From contig NZ_BGZH01000004.1 in the NCBI RefSeq assembly GCF_009617755.1, positions 128,074 to 192,073 of the forward strand: 64,000 nucleotides of DNA. The letters run 5' to 3'. The position numbers were made by a program, and so were the translations under genes. A model generated the notes under the pieces. That model had not been told where the DNA came from, did not search any database, and was given only the letters and a program-made list of their open reading frames with translations. Positions within the stretch are counted from its first letter, which is position 1, and every line of letters begins with the position of its first letter. This DNA is from Marinobacter salsuginis. GTDB lineage: Bacteria > Pseudomonadota > Gammaproteobacteria > Pseudomonadales > Oleiphilaceae. Of the stretch, positions 9,386 through 17,671 are shown one piece after another.

Positions 9386-10615
9386 TCAGCCCCGCCCCAT
9401 GGCGGCGGCCCCCAGGTCCCAGATCGGGAGGAACACGCCCAGTGCCAGAATCAACACGAGAATGCCCATGGCCACAATCAGTATCGGTTCAATCGACTCC
9501 GCCAGTCGCTTGAGTCCGTAGTCCACATCCTCATCGTAAAAATCCGCGACATTGTTGAGCATGTCGTCCACGGAACCGGTTTCCTCGCCCACCGCAATCA
9601 TCTGCAAAATCAACGGGGTGAACATTTCGCTTTGTCTGGCTGTTCTGAGCAGAGTCTCGCCTCTCTCGATACCGCCTCGCATACCCTTGATGTGGGTCGA
9701 GATCCAGGCATTGTCTGTGGTGTCCGCCACCACGGTTAACGCCGTTGTTACCGGCATGCCGGCGGACAGCATGGTAGCAAAATTCCTCGCGAACCGACTG
9801 AGCGTGATCAATTCCAGCAATGGTCCGATAATTGGCAACCTGAGTTTGTAACGATCCCAGGTCAGCCGGCCCTGTTCCGTCTGCTTCCATTGCCGCAGCA
9901 GGAGGCCGCCTGCAGCGATCGCAAAGAGCATCACGTACCAGTAGGCCAGAAGGAAATTGGAGGTTCCGACCAATACCTGGGTCAGGAACGGCAGGTCCGC
10001 CCCCAGCTTGTCGAACACCGAAGCGAATTTCGGGATAACCAGAAAGTTCACGACCATCAGCGCCGATAACAGGGCGATAATGACGAACATCGGATAGCGC
10101 ATGGCCTGTTTGAGGCGACGCTTGGTGTCCCGCTCAAGCTCGAGAATTTCTGACAGGCGTCGGAAGGCGTCGTCCAGCATCCCGGTGTTCTCGCCCACAT
10201 GGATCATGGCAATAAATAACTCCGAGAAAACCTTCGGATGCGCCTGCATGGCCGTCGCCATGGTTGTGCCGCCTTCGAGCCGGGTGGTCACATCCTCCAG
10301 TACTTCCGCCAGCACCGGTGAACGGGTGGTTTCCGCCAGGCCGCGCATGGTGCGGATCAGGGGGATACCCGCCTTGGTCAGGGCATGCATCTGGCGACAG
10401 AAAACAATCAGCTCATCGAGGGTGACCTTCTTCCGGAATATCGGCAGCCGGTTCAATCGATCAACAACCGAATCCGTATCCTCCACCTCCCGGATGGAGA
10501 GCGGGGTTATCCCCCGGCGCATCAGCTCAGTAGCAGCGGCATCGGCATTGGGAGCGCCCAGCAAACCCTGCTGGACACTGCCACGATTATCCTTGCCCCG
10601 GTAGCTGAACTGCAT
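9386..10615 (-). CDS. mshG: MSHA inner-membrane platform protein MshG (PilC/GspF family)
   Basis: The inner-membrane platform protein of the pilus machine (409 aa), expected to couple the MshE ATPase to pilin extraction. It has the two GspF-type repeats: the first around residues 70-195 (FCRQMHALTKAGIPL, then GENTGMLDDAF and AMRYPMFVIIALLSALM), the second around 270-400 (FARNFATMLSAGMPV, then GEETGSVDDML). Three membrane segments lie near 173-193, 220-240 and 375-400. Its start shares a base with the mshE stop, so the two are probably translationally coupled. Confidence 0.93.
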   Translation of the reverse strand: MQFSYRGKDNRGSVQQGLLGAPNADAAATELMRRGITPLSIREVEDTDSVVDRLNRLPIFRKKVTLDELIVFCRQMHALTKAGIPLIRTMRGLAETTRSPVLAEVLEDVTTRLEGGTTMATAMQAHPKVFSELFIAMIHVGENTGMLDDAFRRLSEILELERDTKRRLKQAMRYPMFVIIALLSALMVVNFLVIPKFASVFDKLGADLPFLTQVLVGTSNFLLAYWYVMLFAIAAGGLLLRQWKQTEQGRLTWDRYKLRLPIIGPLLELITLSRFARNFATMLSAGMPVTTALTVVADTTDNAWISTHIKGMRGGIERGETLLRTARQSEMFTPLILQMIAVGEETGSVDDMLNNVADFYDEDVDYGLKRLAESIEPILIVAMGILVLILALGVFLPIWDLGAAAMGRG

Positions 10616-12387
10616 CAGGCACCTCCACCAACAGGCTCATCCGGCAAGGGAATCTCGTCATCGGGCGAGAAATCACCCTCGGAGGTCGCCGCCACCCGGG
10701 CCACTTCCTCCAGCGTGGTGGTGCCCTGTAACGCAAAATCCATGGCGCACTGTCCGAGCGGTCGGTACAGGGCGCTCAGGCGAGCCGCTTTGGTGAACTC
10801 TGAGACATCCTGGCGCCGCAAAGCGTCCAGCATGGCCTCGTTCATTTCAAGCATCTCGTAAACGCCAACCCGGCCCTTGTAGCCCGTGTTGCTGCACTGG
10901 TAGCAACCTCGGCCATGCACGAACCCGGCTTCCATATCCAGCGGATCCAGATCAAAGCTGCGCAGCCACACCATTTCCTGTTCCGTCGGTGTGTAGGCCT
11001 CGGCACAGTTATCACAGACCCGCCTGACCAGACGCTGGGCAACCACGCCGAGCAGCGAGCTGGCCACGAGAAAGGGTTCGGCACCCATATCGATCAGTCG
11101 CATGGCGCTGCTGATGGAGTCGTTGGTGTGCAGGGTGGAAAGCACGAGGTGACCAGTCATCGCCGCCCGCAGACCGATTTCCACGGTCTCGCGATCCCGC
11201 ATCTCGCCCACCAGGATCACGTCGGGATCCTGACGCAGGGCGGCCCGAAGTACATTGGCGAATTCCAGACCGATTTTAGGGTTCACCTGCACCTGGGTAA
11301 TCCGGGGCAGGCGGTATTCCACCGGATCCTCCGCGGTGATTATCTTCACCTCAGGGCGGTTCAGTTCCGTGAGGGCGCCATAAAGCGTGGTGGTTTTACC
11401 GCTACCCGTGGGGCCGGTCACCAGAATCATCCCGTGGGGTTTCTTGATCATCCGGCGGAATCGTTCCAACAGCTGCGCCGGCATCCCGGTGCCATCCAGG
11501 TTCAACATGCCCTGGCTCTGGTCCAGCAGACGCATCACAACGGATTCACCATACTGAACGGGCATGGTGGATACCCGCACATCGATACTGCGGCCCTTCA
11601 CCCGGACGTTGAAGCGCCCGTCCTGGGGCATCCGCTTCTCGGAGATGTTCAGGCCGGCCATCAGCTTCAGGCGCAGGACCAGCGCGGAATTGACACGCTT
11701 CTCCTTCATCACCTGCTCCTGAAGCACCCCATCCACCCGCTGCCGGATACGAACAACGGTCTCGTCCGGCTCGATGTGGATGTCCGAGCTGCGGGCCTGA
11801 ACCGCATCCTCGAACAGCGTTTGCAGAAGCTTGACCACCGGCGCTTCGGCGCTTTCGGATTCGGCCGAGAGGTCCGCGAGGTCGAAGGCATCCTCGCCCA
11901 GCTCGTCCTCCAGCTCTTCCGCCAGTGAGGCAATTTCATCGGTACGCCGGTAGACCAGGTCCAGGGTGCTCAGCAGCTCGCTCTCACGCACCACCGCCTG
12001 TTTGATGGGCTGCTTCAGAATTCGAACCAACTCATCGTAGGCAAAGATATCCAGAGGATCGGCCATCCCCACCAGCAGCTCGCCACTATGCTCCGCCAGC
12101 ACGATACTGCGGAACCGTCGGGCCATGGCCTCCGGTAGCTTTTTCACCAGTTCGTTGTTGAACTGGTAGTGACGCAGCTGCACAAAGGGAACATCCAGCT
12201 GGCGGGACAGGATATTGAGCAGACTGTCCTCGTCCACATAACCAAGGTCTGTGAGCGTTTTACCAAGCTTACGACCGGTGCTTTTCTGCTCGCGCAGGGC
12301 CGTCATCAGCTGCTGCTCAGTGATGACATCATTCTGGACCAGCAGGTCGCCTAACCGGACTTTCTTTTTCGGCTCTGTCGTCATCAT
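10615..12387 (-). CDS. mshE: MSHA pilus extension ATPase MshE with MshEN c-di-GMP-binding domain
   Basis: The cytoplasmic hexameric ATPase that powers pilus extension (590 aa). The N-terminal MshEN domain has two adjacent 24-residue motifs, beginning RLGDLLVQNDVITEQQL and KLGKTLTDLGYVDEDSL, the arrangement shown in Vibrio MshE to bind cyclic di-GMP. The catalytic part has Walker A GPTGSGKTTTL (near 324), the Asp/Walker B region DPDVILVGEMRD, His-box LVLSTLHTND, and a tetra-Cys zinc site (CDNC near 459, CYQC near 494). The frame runs open to 12534, but the ATG at 12387 overlaps the mshN stop (ATGA) and has AGGCGGG upstream, so it is taken as start; 12384 is also possible. Confidence 0.94.
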   Translation of the reverse strand: MMTTEPKKKVRLGDLLVQNDVITEQQLMTALREQKSTGRKLGKTLTDLGYVDEDSLLNILSRQLDVPFVQLRHYQFNNELVKKLPEAMARRFRSIVLAEHSGELLVGMADPLDIFAYDELVRILKQPIKQAVVRESELLSTLDLVYRRTDEIASLAEELEDELGEDAFDLADLSAESESAEAPVVKLLQTLFEDAVQARSSDIHIEPDETVVRIRQRVDGVLQEQVMKEKRVNSALVLRLKLMAGLNISEKRMPQDGRFNVRVKGRSIDVRVSTMPVQYGESVVMRLLDQSQGMLNLDGTGMPAQLLERFRRMIKKPHGMILVTGPTGSGKTTTLYGALTELNRPEVKIITAEDPVEYRLPRITQVQVNPKIGLEFANVLRAALRQDPDVILVGEMRDRETVEIGLRAAMTGHLVLSTLHTNDSISSAMRLIDMGAEPFLVASSLLGVVAQRLVRRVCDNCAEAYTPTEQEMVWLRSFDLDPLDMEAGFVHGRGCYQCSNTGYKGRVGVYEMLEMNEAMLDALRRQDVSEFTKAARLSALYRPLGQCAMDFALQGTTTLEEVARVAATSEGDFSPDDEIPLPDEPVGGGA

Positions 12388-13460
12388 CCCGCCTGCAAAG
12401 CTTTCAGTCGTTCGCGAACGTAATTCGCCAGGGACGGCGAAAGCCCGGGTAACTGTGCGGCCTGGCTGTAGGCCCGGACCGCGCTGTTGGTCTCGCCGCC
12501 TGTCTCCAGGGCAATCGCAAGGCCCACCCACCACGCCGCGCGGCTGTCGTCCTCGGCAATAAGGGCCGACCAGTGTCGGGCCGCGTCGGTGGTGCGGCCT
12601 GCCTGCTGCAGCAAGGTCGCCAGGGTTACCCGATACTCAACGGCCTGGCGCACTGCAGGCACGCTACTCTCAAGGGTGGCGAGTGCTTCGGGCAGACTGC
12701 CCTTGGCGTGGAGTGCCCGGGCCCTGAGAAGTCGCAGAGCGGCATCGCCGCTCGTCACCGATTCCGGAAGCCAGGCCAGAGCCCTGTCAGGCATTTCCTG
12801 CACCAGCATCTGACGCGCGAAAACTTCGCGGCTGGCAGTCGCCACCTGAACATTCGCCAGTTCCTGCAACATCTGCTCAGCTTGACGGGGTTCACCACTC
12901 CTCAGCAGCGAGGCCAACTCCCGGCTGACTCGACGATCGATGGCTTCGGGCGTCTCACGAACCTGTTTTATGGGTGGCGTTGGCGCTTCGGATTCCTGGG
13001 CAGTCTCGGCTTCGGCCACCACCGGTGTAGTGACGGCGGGTTCAGGCTCCGGGGCTTCGACTCTCACCGGTTCAGGTTCAGGCTCCGGTTTCTGTGGCTC
13101 AACCGCCTCGGCTACTTCCCTGGCTTCCGGTTCCGACTGAACCACAACCTGGGGTTCAGGGGCGGGCTGCGAGGCCTCTGCGGTGTTGTCGTTTTCGGCA
13201 ACGCTCTCGAGTTGCAGTTCTGTTCCGGCCTCTTGCGCCGGAGGGGCACTCACGTGGACAGGTATGTCTTCATTACCGGTTCGAGTCATCAACCAGAAGG
13301 CAGATGCGCCCACTGCGCCTGCGACCAGGAAAACGATGACGACCCAAGACCCGTAACGCGAACCGCGTCGCGATTGCGACTGTCCCGCATAGGCCGCGGC
13401 CACTTCCGGCCGGTTCTGTCGCTGCTCTGCAGCACGCAGGGCATCGTTCAGCAGGCTCAT
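12384..13460 (-). CDS. mshN: MSHA biogenesis protein MshN (TPR protein)
   Basis: A bitopic inner-membrane protein (358 aa). The cytoplasmic start MSLLNDALRAAEQR is the conserved beginning of MshN and related GspB-like proteins. One membrane helix (about residues 39-59, WVVIVFLVAGAVGASAFWL) is followed by a long Pro/Glu/Val-rich linker and then helical repeats of TPR type to the C-terminus (ALHAKGSLPEALATLE, LLQQAGRTTDAARHW). It probably scaffolds the complex in the periplasm. ATG at 13460 overlaps the mshM stop (ATGA) with GGGAGG 7 bases upstream; the in-frame GTG at 13466 lies inside that site and is rejected. Confidence 0.88.
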   Translation of the reverse strand: MSLLNDALRAAEQRQNRPEVAAAYAGQSQSRRGSRYGSWVVIVFLVAGAVGASAFWLMTRTGNEDIPVHVSAPPAQEAGTELQLESVAENDNTAEASQPAPEPQVVVQSEPEAREVAEAVEPQKPEPEPEPVRVEAPEPEPAVTTPVVAEAETAQESEAPTPPIKQVRETPEAIDRRVSRELASLLRSGEPRQAEQMLQELANVQVATASREVFARQMLVQEMPDRALAWLPESVTSGDAALRLLRARALHAKGSLPEALATLESSVPAVRQAVEYRVTLATLLQQAGRTTDAARHWSALIAEDDSRAAWWVGLAIALETGGETNSAVRAYSQAAQLPGLSPSLANYVRERLKALQAG

Positions 13461-14296
13461 AACCACCTCCCGATCAGTCCCGGCAAGCGAACGCTCTCGG
13501 TGTCGCGAATGGCCTGCATGGCATGGCCTCGCTCAATAAGACGGTCACCCCTGCCCCAGGCGGCCAACATGGACTTGTGAGCCAGAATATTAACCAGCCT
13601 CGGAATGCCACCGGAGGCCCGGGTAATCAGCCGAAGCGCGCCCGGTGCAAAAAGATCGGCGCCGTTGTAGCCGGCCTGGGCCAGGCGATGGCGCAGATAC
13701 TGGGCAACCGAATGGCGGTCCAGGGGGGCGAGGCGATAGTGGAACGTTATGCGCTGGTTGAGTTGGCGCAGGCTCTGCTTTTGAAGCAGCACATCCAGCT
13801 CTGGCTGGCCAAACAGGACCACCTGCAGCAGCCGGACGCTCTCGGTTTCCAGATTGGTGAGCAGTCGCAACGCCTCAATGGTCTCTTCCGGCATCGCCTG
13901 GGCCTCATCAATCACGAGGACAACCGGCTTTTGCTCCATGGCATGGGCGATCAATTTTTCGTTGATGGCCTTGAGCACCTGATGCGCGTTGGTGCATCCG
14001 GACAGTTCCACGCCCAGCTCTTCAGCCACGGCTTCGTAGAGCGTATCCGGGGTCAGGTGCGGGTTCGGAATATAGGCAGTGTGGGCAATCGGCTCAAGTT
14101 CGTTCAGCAGGAGCCGGCACAGCAGGGTTTTGCCCGTGCCCACCTCTCCGGAGATCTTGATAAAGCCCTCCCGCTCTTTCAACGCCACCAGCAACAGTTC
14201 CAGCGCATCACCATGGCTGGGCGCCCGCAGGAAATAGCGGGTGTTGGGCGTCAATGCGAACGGTGCTTCCTGCAGTCCGAAATGGGCTTCGTACAT
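13457..14296 (-). CDS. mshM: MSHA biogenesis ATPase MshM (ExeA-like AAA protein)
   Basis: An AAA ATPase (279 aa) of the ExeA/GspA family; relatives act in assembly of secretins or their passage through peptidoglycan. It starts MYEAHFGLQEAPFALTPNT, the family signature, then Walker A GEVGTGKT, Walker B VVLVIDEAQAM, and sensor 1 LLQVVLFGQPEL. No peptidoglycan-binding domain follows, unlike long ExeA proteins. The ATG at 14296 lies one base after the mshL stop; upstream codons in the same frame are inside mshL and carry no family sequence. It overlaps mshN by four bases. Confidence 0.9.
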   Translation of the reverse strand: MYEAHFGLQEAPFALTPNTRYFLRAPSHGDALELLLVALKEREGFIKISGEVGTGKTLLCRLLLNELEPIAHTAYIPNPHLTPDTLYEAVAEELGVELSGCTNAHQVLKAINEKLIAHAMEQKPVVLVIDEAQAMPEETIEALRLLTNLETESVRLLQVVLFGQPELDVLLQKQSLRQLNQRITFHYRLAPLDRHSVAQYLRHRLAQAGYNGADLFAPGALRLITRASGGIPRLVNILAHKSMLAAWGRGDRLIERGHAMQAIRDTESVRLPGLIGRWL

Positions 14297-14297
14297 G

Positions 14298-16031
14298 CTA
14301 TCGAACGGCTTTCTCCGGTTCCGGGGTGACGGATTCAGACGATTGCAGTAACTCACGCAGCACATTCATGCGTTCACGGCTGGCAGAAACATCCGCGTTC
14401 ATCTCCGGCATTCCGGCGACAACCGGGCGCAGGAGGATAACCAGCTCGCTCTTACGGGACTGGAACCGCCGCTGCTTGAACAGTTCACCCACCAGCGGAA
14501 TCTCGCTGAAGAAGGGAACCGCGGAATTGTTGTCTTCGCTGGAGTTCTGGATCAGACCACCGATAACCACGATCTGCCCGCTTTCGGCACGGATAACGCT
14601 GTCGGTTTCACGAACGGTGCTGCTGGCCAGAGGCAGCGTGACGTCACGCTCGCCAATGGTGATCACCTTCTCCTGATCGTTAACCTCACTGACCGACGGA
14701 TGCACGTGCAGGGTGATGACGCCGTTTTCGGAAATTTGAGGCGTCACATCCAGTGAAATGCCAGAGAAAAACGGGGTCAGTTCCACGGAGGTAGAGGTTG
14801 AGTCCGTGGCCGTCACGGCCGAGTTGTTGTCGTCGAAATCAATGTCGGTCACAAAGAACTCATCGGTACCGACCTTGATCACGGCTTTCTGATTATTCAC
14901 GGTCGAAATACGTGGGCTGGAAAGAATCTGCACATTGCCCTGTTCCCCAAGCAGCTGAATCAGGCCGGTAAAGTCGCCGGCCCGCACGCTGGCGGAGAAC
15001 AGGCCTCCGATATCGGAGGTCTGAATGGCCTGGCCGGCCAACGCCTGCGCGGTGAAATCTTCGGGCAGACCATCCGAGGCCGTGATGCTGGACGCACTCT
15101 GGATATCCGACCAGCTGATGCCCTGCTGGTAGCCCTCGTTGAGCGCGATCTCCAGGATCTTGGCTTCCAGAATGACCTGACGCTGCATGATCAGCTCGGT
15201 GCGGCGAAGATACTCCTCAACCAACCGCAAATCCTCGGAACCGGCACGGACCATTACCAGCCCTGCGCCCGGATTCACGATCACCTGCTGGCCATCACTG
15301 CCACCGACAATCATGCTCAGTGCGCTCTGGATGTCCTGCCAGAAATCCGAGGCTGTTTCTGTGGAAATGGTTGTTCCAACCAGGTTGCGGATTTCGCCGG
15401 AACCGGCACTGTCACCACTATTGTCAGCGCTGCCTGAGCCGCCACTGCGAGCACCGGTAACCTGACCGGAGCTCACCCTGGTCTCCGAGCCGCCCTTACG
15501 CTTGAAGTGCAAGTAATCAATCGGGAACAGCCGGGTCTGGATCTGGTCCGACTGAACGCGGAACAGTCGGCCACTGCGTCGAATATCCAGCCCGTACAGG
15601 TCGCCTGCGATATCCATCACTTCCGGTACAGTGACGTCCCCCAGCCGAAGGTCGATACTGGTATTTACATCAGGATGAACCACCACGTTATAGCGGGTTC
15701 CTTCCACCAGAGATTCGAAGAAGCTTGCTGCCGGCACGCCCCGGGCATTGACGTCAAAACGTTCGTCCAGATCCGCCTCGCTGGAGAGTGGCGGCAGCAG
15801 TGCTGCGCTCACGTCAGCCGGCAGAGTTGCAGCTGCCTGACTCGGGGTCGGCGCTGGCGGTTGTGCCTGCGAAGCCTCTTCAAGGCTTCGATCAATGGCA
15901 TCGGCAGCATCGGTTGAGGTGGCGGTTGCCGAGCGCATCAACGGATTGTTGCTGCAGGCCGCCAGTACCAGGCTCAGAATCAGCGCACTGGTTGTTTTGA
16001 TCGTTGTCATGAGTATCCGATTATCTGTCAT
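14298..16031 (-). CDS. mshL: MSHA outer-membrane secretin MshL (lipoprotein)
   Basis: The secretin that forms the outer-membrane pore for the pilus (577 aa). The N-terminus has a lipoprotein signal with lipobox LAAC at 23-26, so lipidation at Cys26 is expected. An N-domain follows (FFESLVEGTRYNVVVHPDVN, DLRLGDVTVPEVMDI), then a Ser/Gly-rich loop near 195-215, and the C-terminal secretin domain (VILEAKILEIALNEG, VQILSSPRISTVNNQKA, GQIVVIGGLIQNSS). The start overlaps the mshK stop (ATGA, with GGGGAA upstream). A second ATG at 16010 would also retain the lipobox. Confidence 0.94.
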   Translation of the reverse strand: MTDNRILMTTIKTTSALILSLVLAACSNNPLMRSATATSTDAADAIDRSLEEASQAQPPAPTPSQAAATLPADVSAALLPPLSSEADLDERFDVNARGVPAASFFESLVEGTRYNVVVHPDVNTSIDLRLGDVTVPEVMDIAGDLYGLDIRRSGRLFRVQSDQIQTRLFPIDYLHFKRKGGSETRVSSGQVTGARSGGSGSADNSGDSAGSGEIRNLVGTTISTETASDFWQDIQSALSMIVGGSDGQQVIVNPGAGLVMVRAGSEDLRLVEEYLRRTELIMQRQVILEAKILEIALNEGYQQGISWSDIQSASSITASDGLPEDFTAQALAGQAIQTSDIGGLFSASVRAGDFTGLIQLLGEQGNVQILSSPRISTVNNQKAVIKVGTDEFFVTDIDFDDNNSAVTATDSTSTSVELTPFFSGISLDVTPQISENGVITLHVHPSVSEVNDQEKVITIGERDVTLPLASSTVRETDSVIRAESGQIVVIGGLIQNSSEDNNSAVPFFSEIPLVGELFKQRRFQSRKSELVILLRPVVAGMPEMNADVSASRERMNVLRELLQSSESVTPEPEKAVR

Positions 16032-16375
16032 TGAGTTCCCCGAACCTGCGGAAGTCTCTCCAGGTACAACACCCGTTCGCGGCCGTTATCCGTTACCAGA
16101 ACCCGGTTGGCAAAAATCCGGATAACCCGCACGTTGTCAAAACCCTGGCCTTCCCTGAGGGCCTCACCTTCGATGACGGCGACACGCCTGTCCTTGCTGA
16201 AAAGTATGGAATCCAGAGCAAGAGCCCGCTCTGGGGCAGGCTTGGCCACAGTTGTCTGCGGGCCCGGTGGCCGGGTCGGGTCCTGCAATGCATGGGTTTT
16301 TCCCACCACCAGCAACAGCGAACCGATAGCCACACAAAACCACCGGCTTATTGAGGCACCCAAGTTCCTGCTCAC
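16028..16375 (-). CDS. mshK: MSHA biogenesis protein MshK
   Basis: A small exported protein (115 aa) with a signal peptide or anchor (WFCVAIGSLLLVVGKTHA) followed by LQDPTRPPG, the conserved MshK/GspC-like motif, and a short beta-rich HR-like domain (ILFSKDRRVAVIEGEALREG). By analogy with PilP/GspC it should link the inner-membrane complex to the MshL secretin. It lies one base from mshJ and overlaps mshL. Confidence 0.85.
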   Translation of the reverse strand: MSRNLGASISRWFCVAIGSLLLVVGKTHALQDPTRPPGPQTTVAKPAPERALALDSILFSKDRRVAVIEGEALREGQGFDNVRVIRIFANRVLVTDNGRERVLYLERLPQVRGTQ

Positions 16376-16376
16376 T

Positions 16377-17066
16377 TCACACCCCCAGCCACGCCTGATC
16401 CAGGCTCAGTGTTTGCACCCTGATGATCGCTTCGCCGGAGGGCCAGTCGCCCGCACTGTACTCCAGCTCTATCCAACCGAGACGCTCATCCAATGCCTCG
16501 AGCCGCTCGAGATAGTTCAGCACATCAAGATAGCTTCCCATGATGCGGAGCTCGACATCATGGGCATAAAGCAGTGGTTGCGCCGCCTCTGCCTGCTCCT
16601 GTGAGGATTGATCGGGGTCATCCGGAGCGAAAACCGGGGTCGGAGTCTGTAGCTCCAGAGCCTTCAGCTCCAGTGCATCCTGGGCGGCCAGAATATCCCG
16701 CAACAGCGCCACCATCGCCCTGGGCGCGATCAGTTGCCCGGTGGTCTCCGCGATCTGCTGATTGAGCCGCTCCAGTCTCTGCTGCCGGGCATTTAACTGA
16801 TCCCGCATTTCCCTGGAGGGATCGGTGGCAAGTTGCTGATTGAGCGTCTGCTGCTGCGCCAGCAGGTCGTCCCGGCTAGCGGAAAGCGTCTGGATCCGAT
16901 TCTCCAGACTCTGGTGTCGTTGCTGTAATGGCGTAACCCCAAGCTCCCAGACCAGCACCACAACCAGCACGAGTGCAGTCAGCAGAATCAGGGCCCGCTC
17001 ACGAATCGGTCGCAGGTTATACCACTGCGCAGCCCGGGCAAGAGAGGTGTTGGGTGCGTCCGCCAT
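16377..17066 (-). CDS. mshJ: MSHA biogenesis protein MshJ (PilO/GspM-like)
   Basis: A bitopic inner-membrane protein (229 aa): a cytoplasmic N-terminus, one membrane helix (RALILLTALVLVVVLVWEL), a coiled-coil (about residues 50-110, rich in Gln/Leu heptads) and a ferredoxin-like periplasmic end (VELRIMGSYLDVLNYLERLE). This is the PilO/GspM fold and, with the upstream PilN-like protein, should form the inner-membrane alignment complex. Its ATG shares a base with the stop of the preceding gene (TGATG). Confidence 0.88.
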   Translation of the reverse strand: MADAPNTSLARAAQWYNLRPIRERALILLTALVLVVVLVWELGVTPLQQRHQSLENRIQTLSASRDDLLAQQQTLNQQLATDPSREMRDQLNARQQRLERLNQQIAETTGQLIAPRAMVALLRDILAAQDALELKALELQTPTPVFAPDDPDQSSQEQAEAAQPLLYAHDVELRIMGSYLDVLNYLERLEALDERLGWIELEYSAGDWPSGEAIIRVQTLSLDQAWLGV

Positions 17067-17671
17067 CAGTTACCCTCCCCGTCACGCTCGCTTGAAACAT
17101 GAAAGTCAATCCAGCGGCCTTCCTCCGGGCGTGACAATCGGAACACACCAAAGGTTCGTCCCGTAAACGCTGGTTCCTCGCCCAGATTTTCAAGGTACAG
17201 AGGCACCAGAGCGCCTTCGCGGCTACGCCCTTCGATAGTGACTCTGTCCGGGCCTGACTCCAGGATAACGCCTGTCAGCCAGACATCTTCCGGGATCTGT
17301 CGGGCCAATGCTGCCAGCTGTGGCGAGAAATTGCGGTCCTCGGAAAGCACCAGGCTTTCCACCCGTTCCAGTAATCGCTGGCGGCGCGCGAGGGTCTGGG
17401 TGACGCGCTCCAGAGCCTCCTTCACTTCGGCATCCGGCTGACGGGCTTGAACCGCGGCAGAAAGCTGCGCCACAGCCTGTTCAAGCTGCTGGTTCTGCTG
17501 ATCAAGGCGTGAGGCCTTGTTTGCCATCACCGAATTCTTGTAAGTCAGGAAACCAGCCACGAACGCAACCAGCACCACTCCGACAACCAGAATACCAACC
17601 GCCATTCCAGCCTGGAGTCTTTCCTTTCTCGGACGCAGCTCGTCAGTGTAGAGATTGACCTGCTGGATCAT
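17066..17671 (-). CDS. PilN-domain MSHA assembly protein (MshI2)
   Basis: A PilN/GspL-C-like inner-membrane protein (201 aa). The start MIQQVNLYTDELRPRKERL is the PilN signature, which contacts the actin-like partner MshI in the cytoplasm. A membrane helix (AVGILVVGVVLVAFVAGFL), a coiled-coil (about 55-110) and a periplasmic ferredoxin-like domain follow. Upstream in-frame codons to 17722 lie inside mshI; the ATG at 17671 forms an ATGA overlap with the mshI stop. It is often annotated as a second MshI, or MshI2, in Marinobacter-like genomes (from memory). Confidence 0.85.
   Translation of the reverse strand: MIQQVNLYTDELRPRKERLQAGMAVGILVVGVVLVAFVAGFLTYKNSVMANKASRLDQQNQQLEQAVAQLSAAVQARQPDAEVKEALERVTQTLARRQRLLERVESLVLSEDRNFSPQLAALARQIPEDVWLTGVILESGPDRVTIEGRSREGALVPLYLENLGEEPAFTGRTFGVFRLSRPEEGRWIDFHVSSERDGEGN

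Noticed and set aside
12388..12534. Longer N-terminus for MshE (49 extra codons)
   Set aside because: The region is mshN coding sequence in another frame; the ATGA overlap and motif start favour 12387.
13000..13200. Short tandem repeat in mshN (Pro/Glu codons)
   Set aside because: It is a low-complexity linker coding for a flexible periplasmic spacer, not a DNA repeat element or CRISPR.
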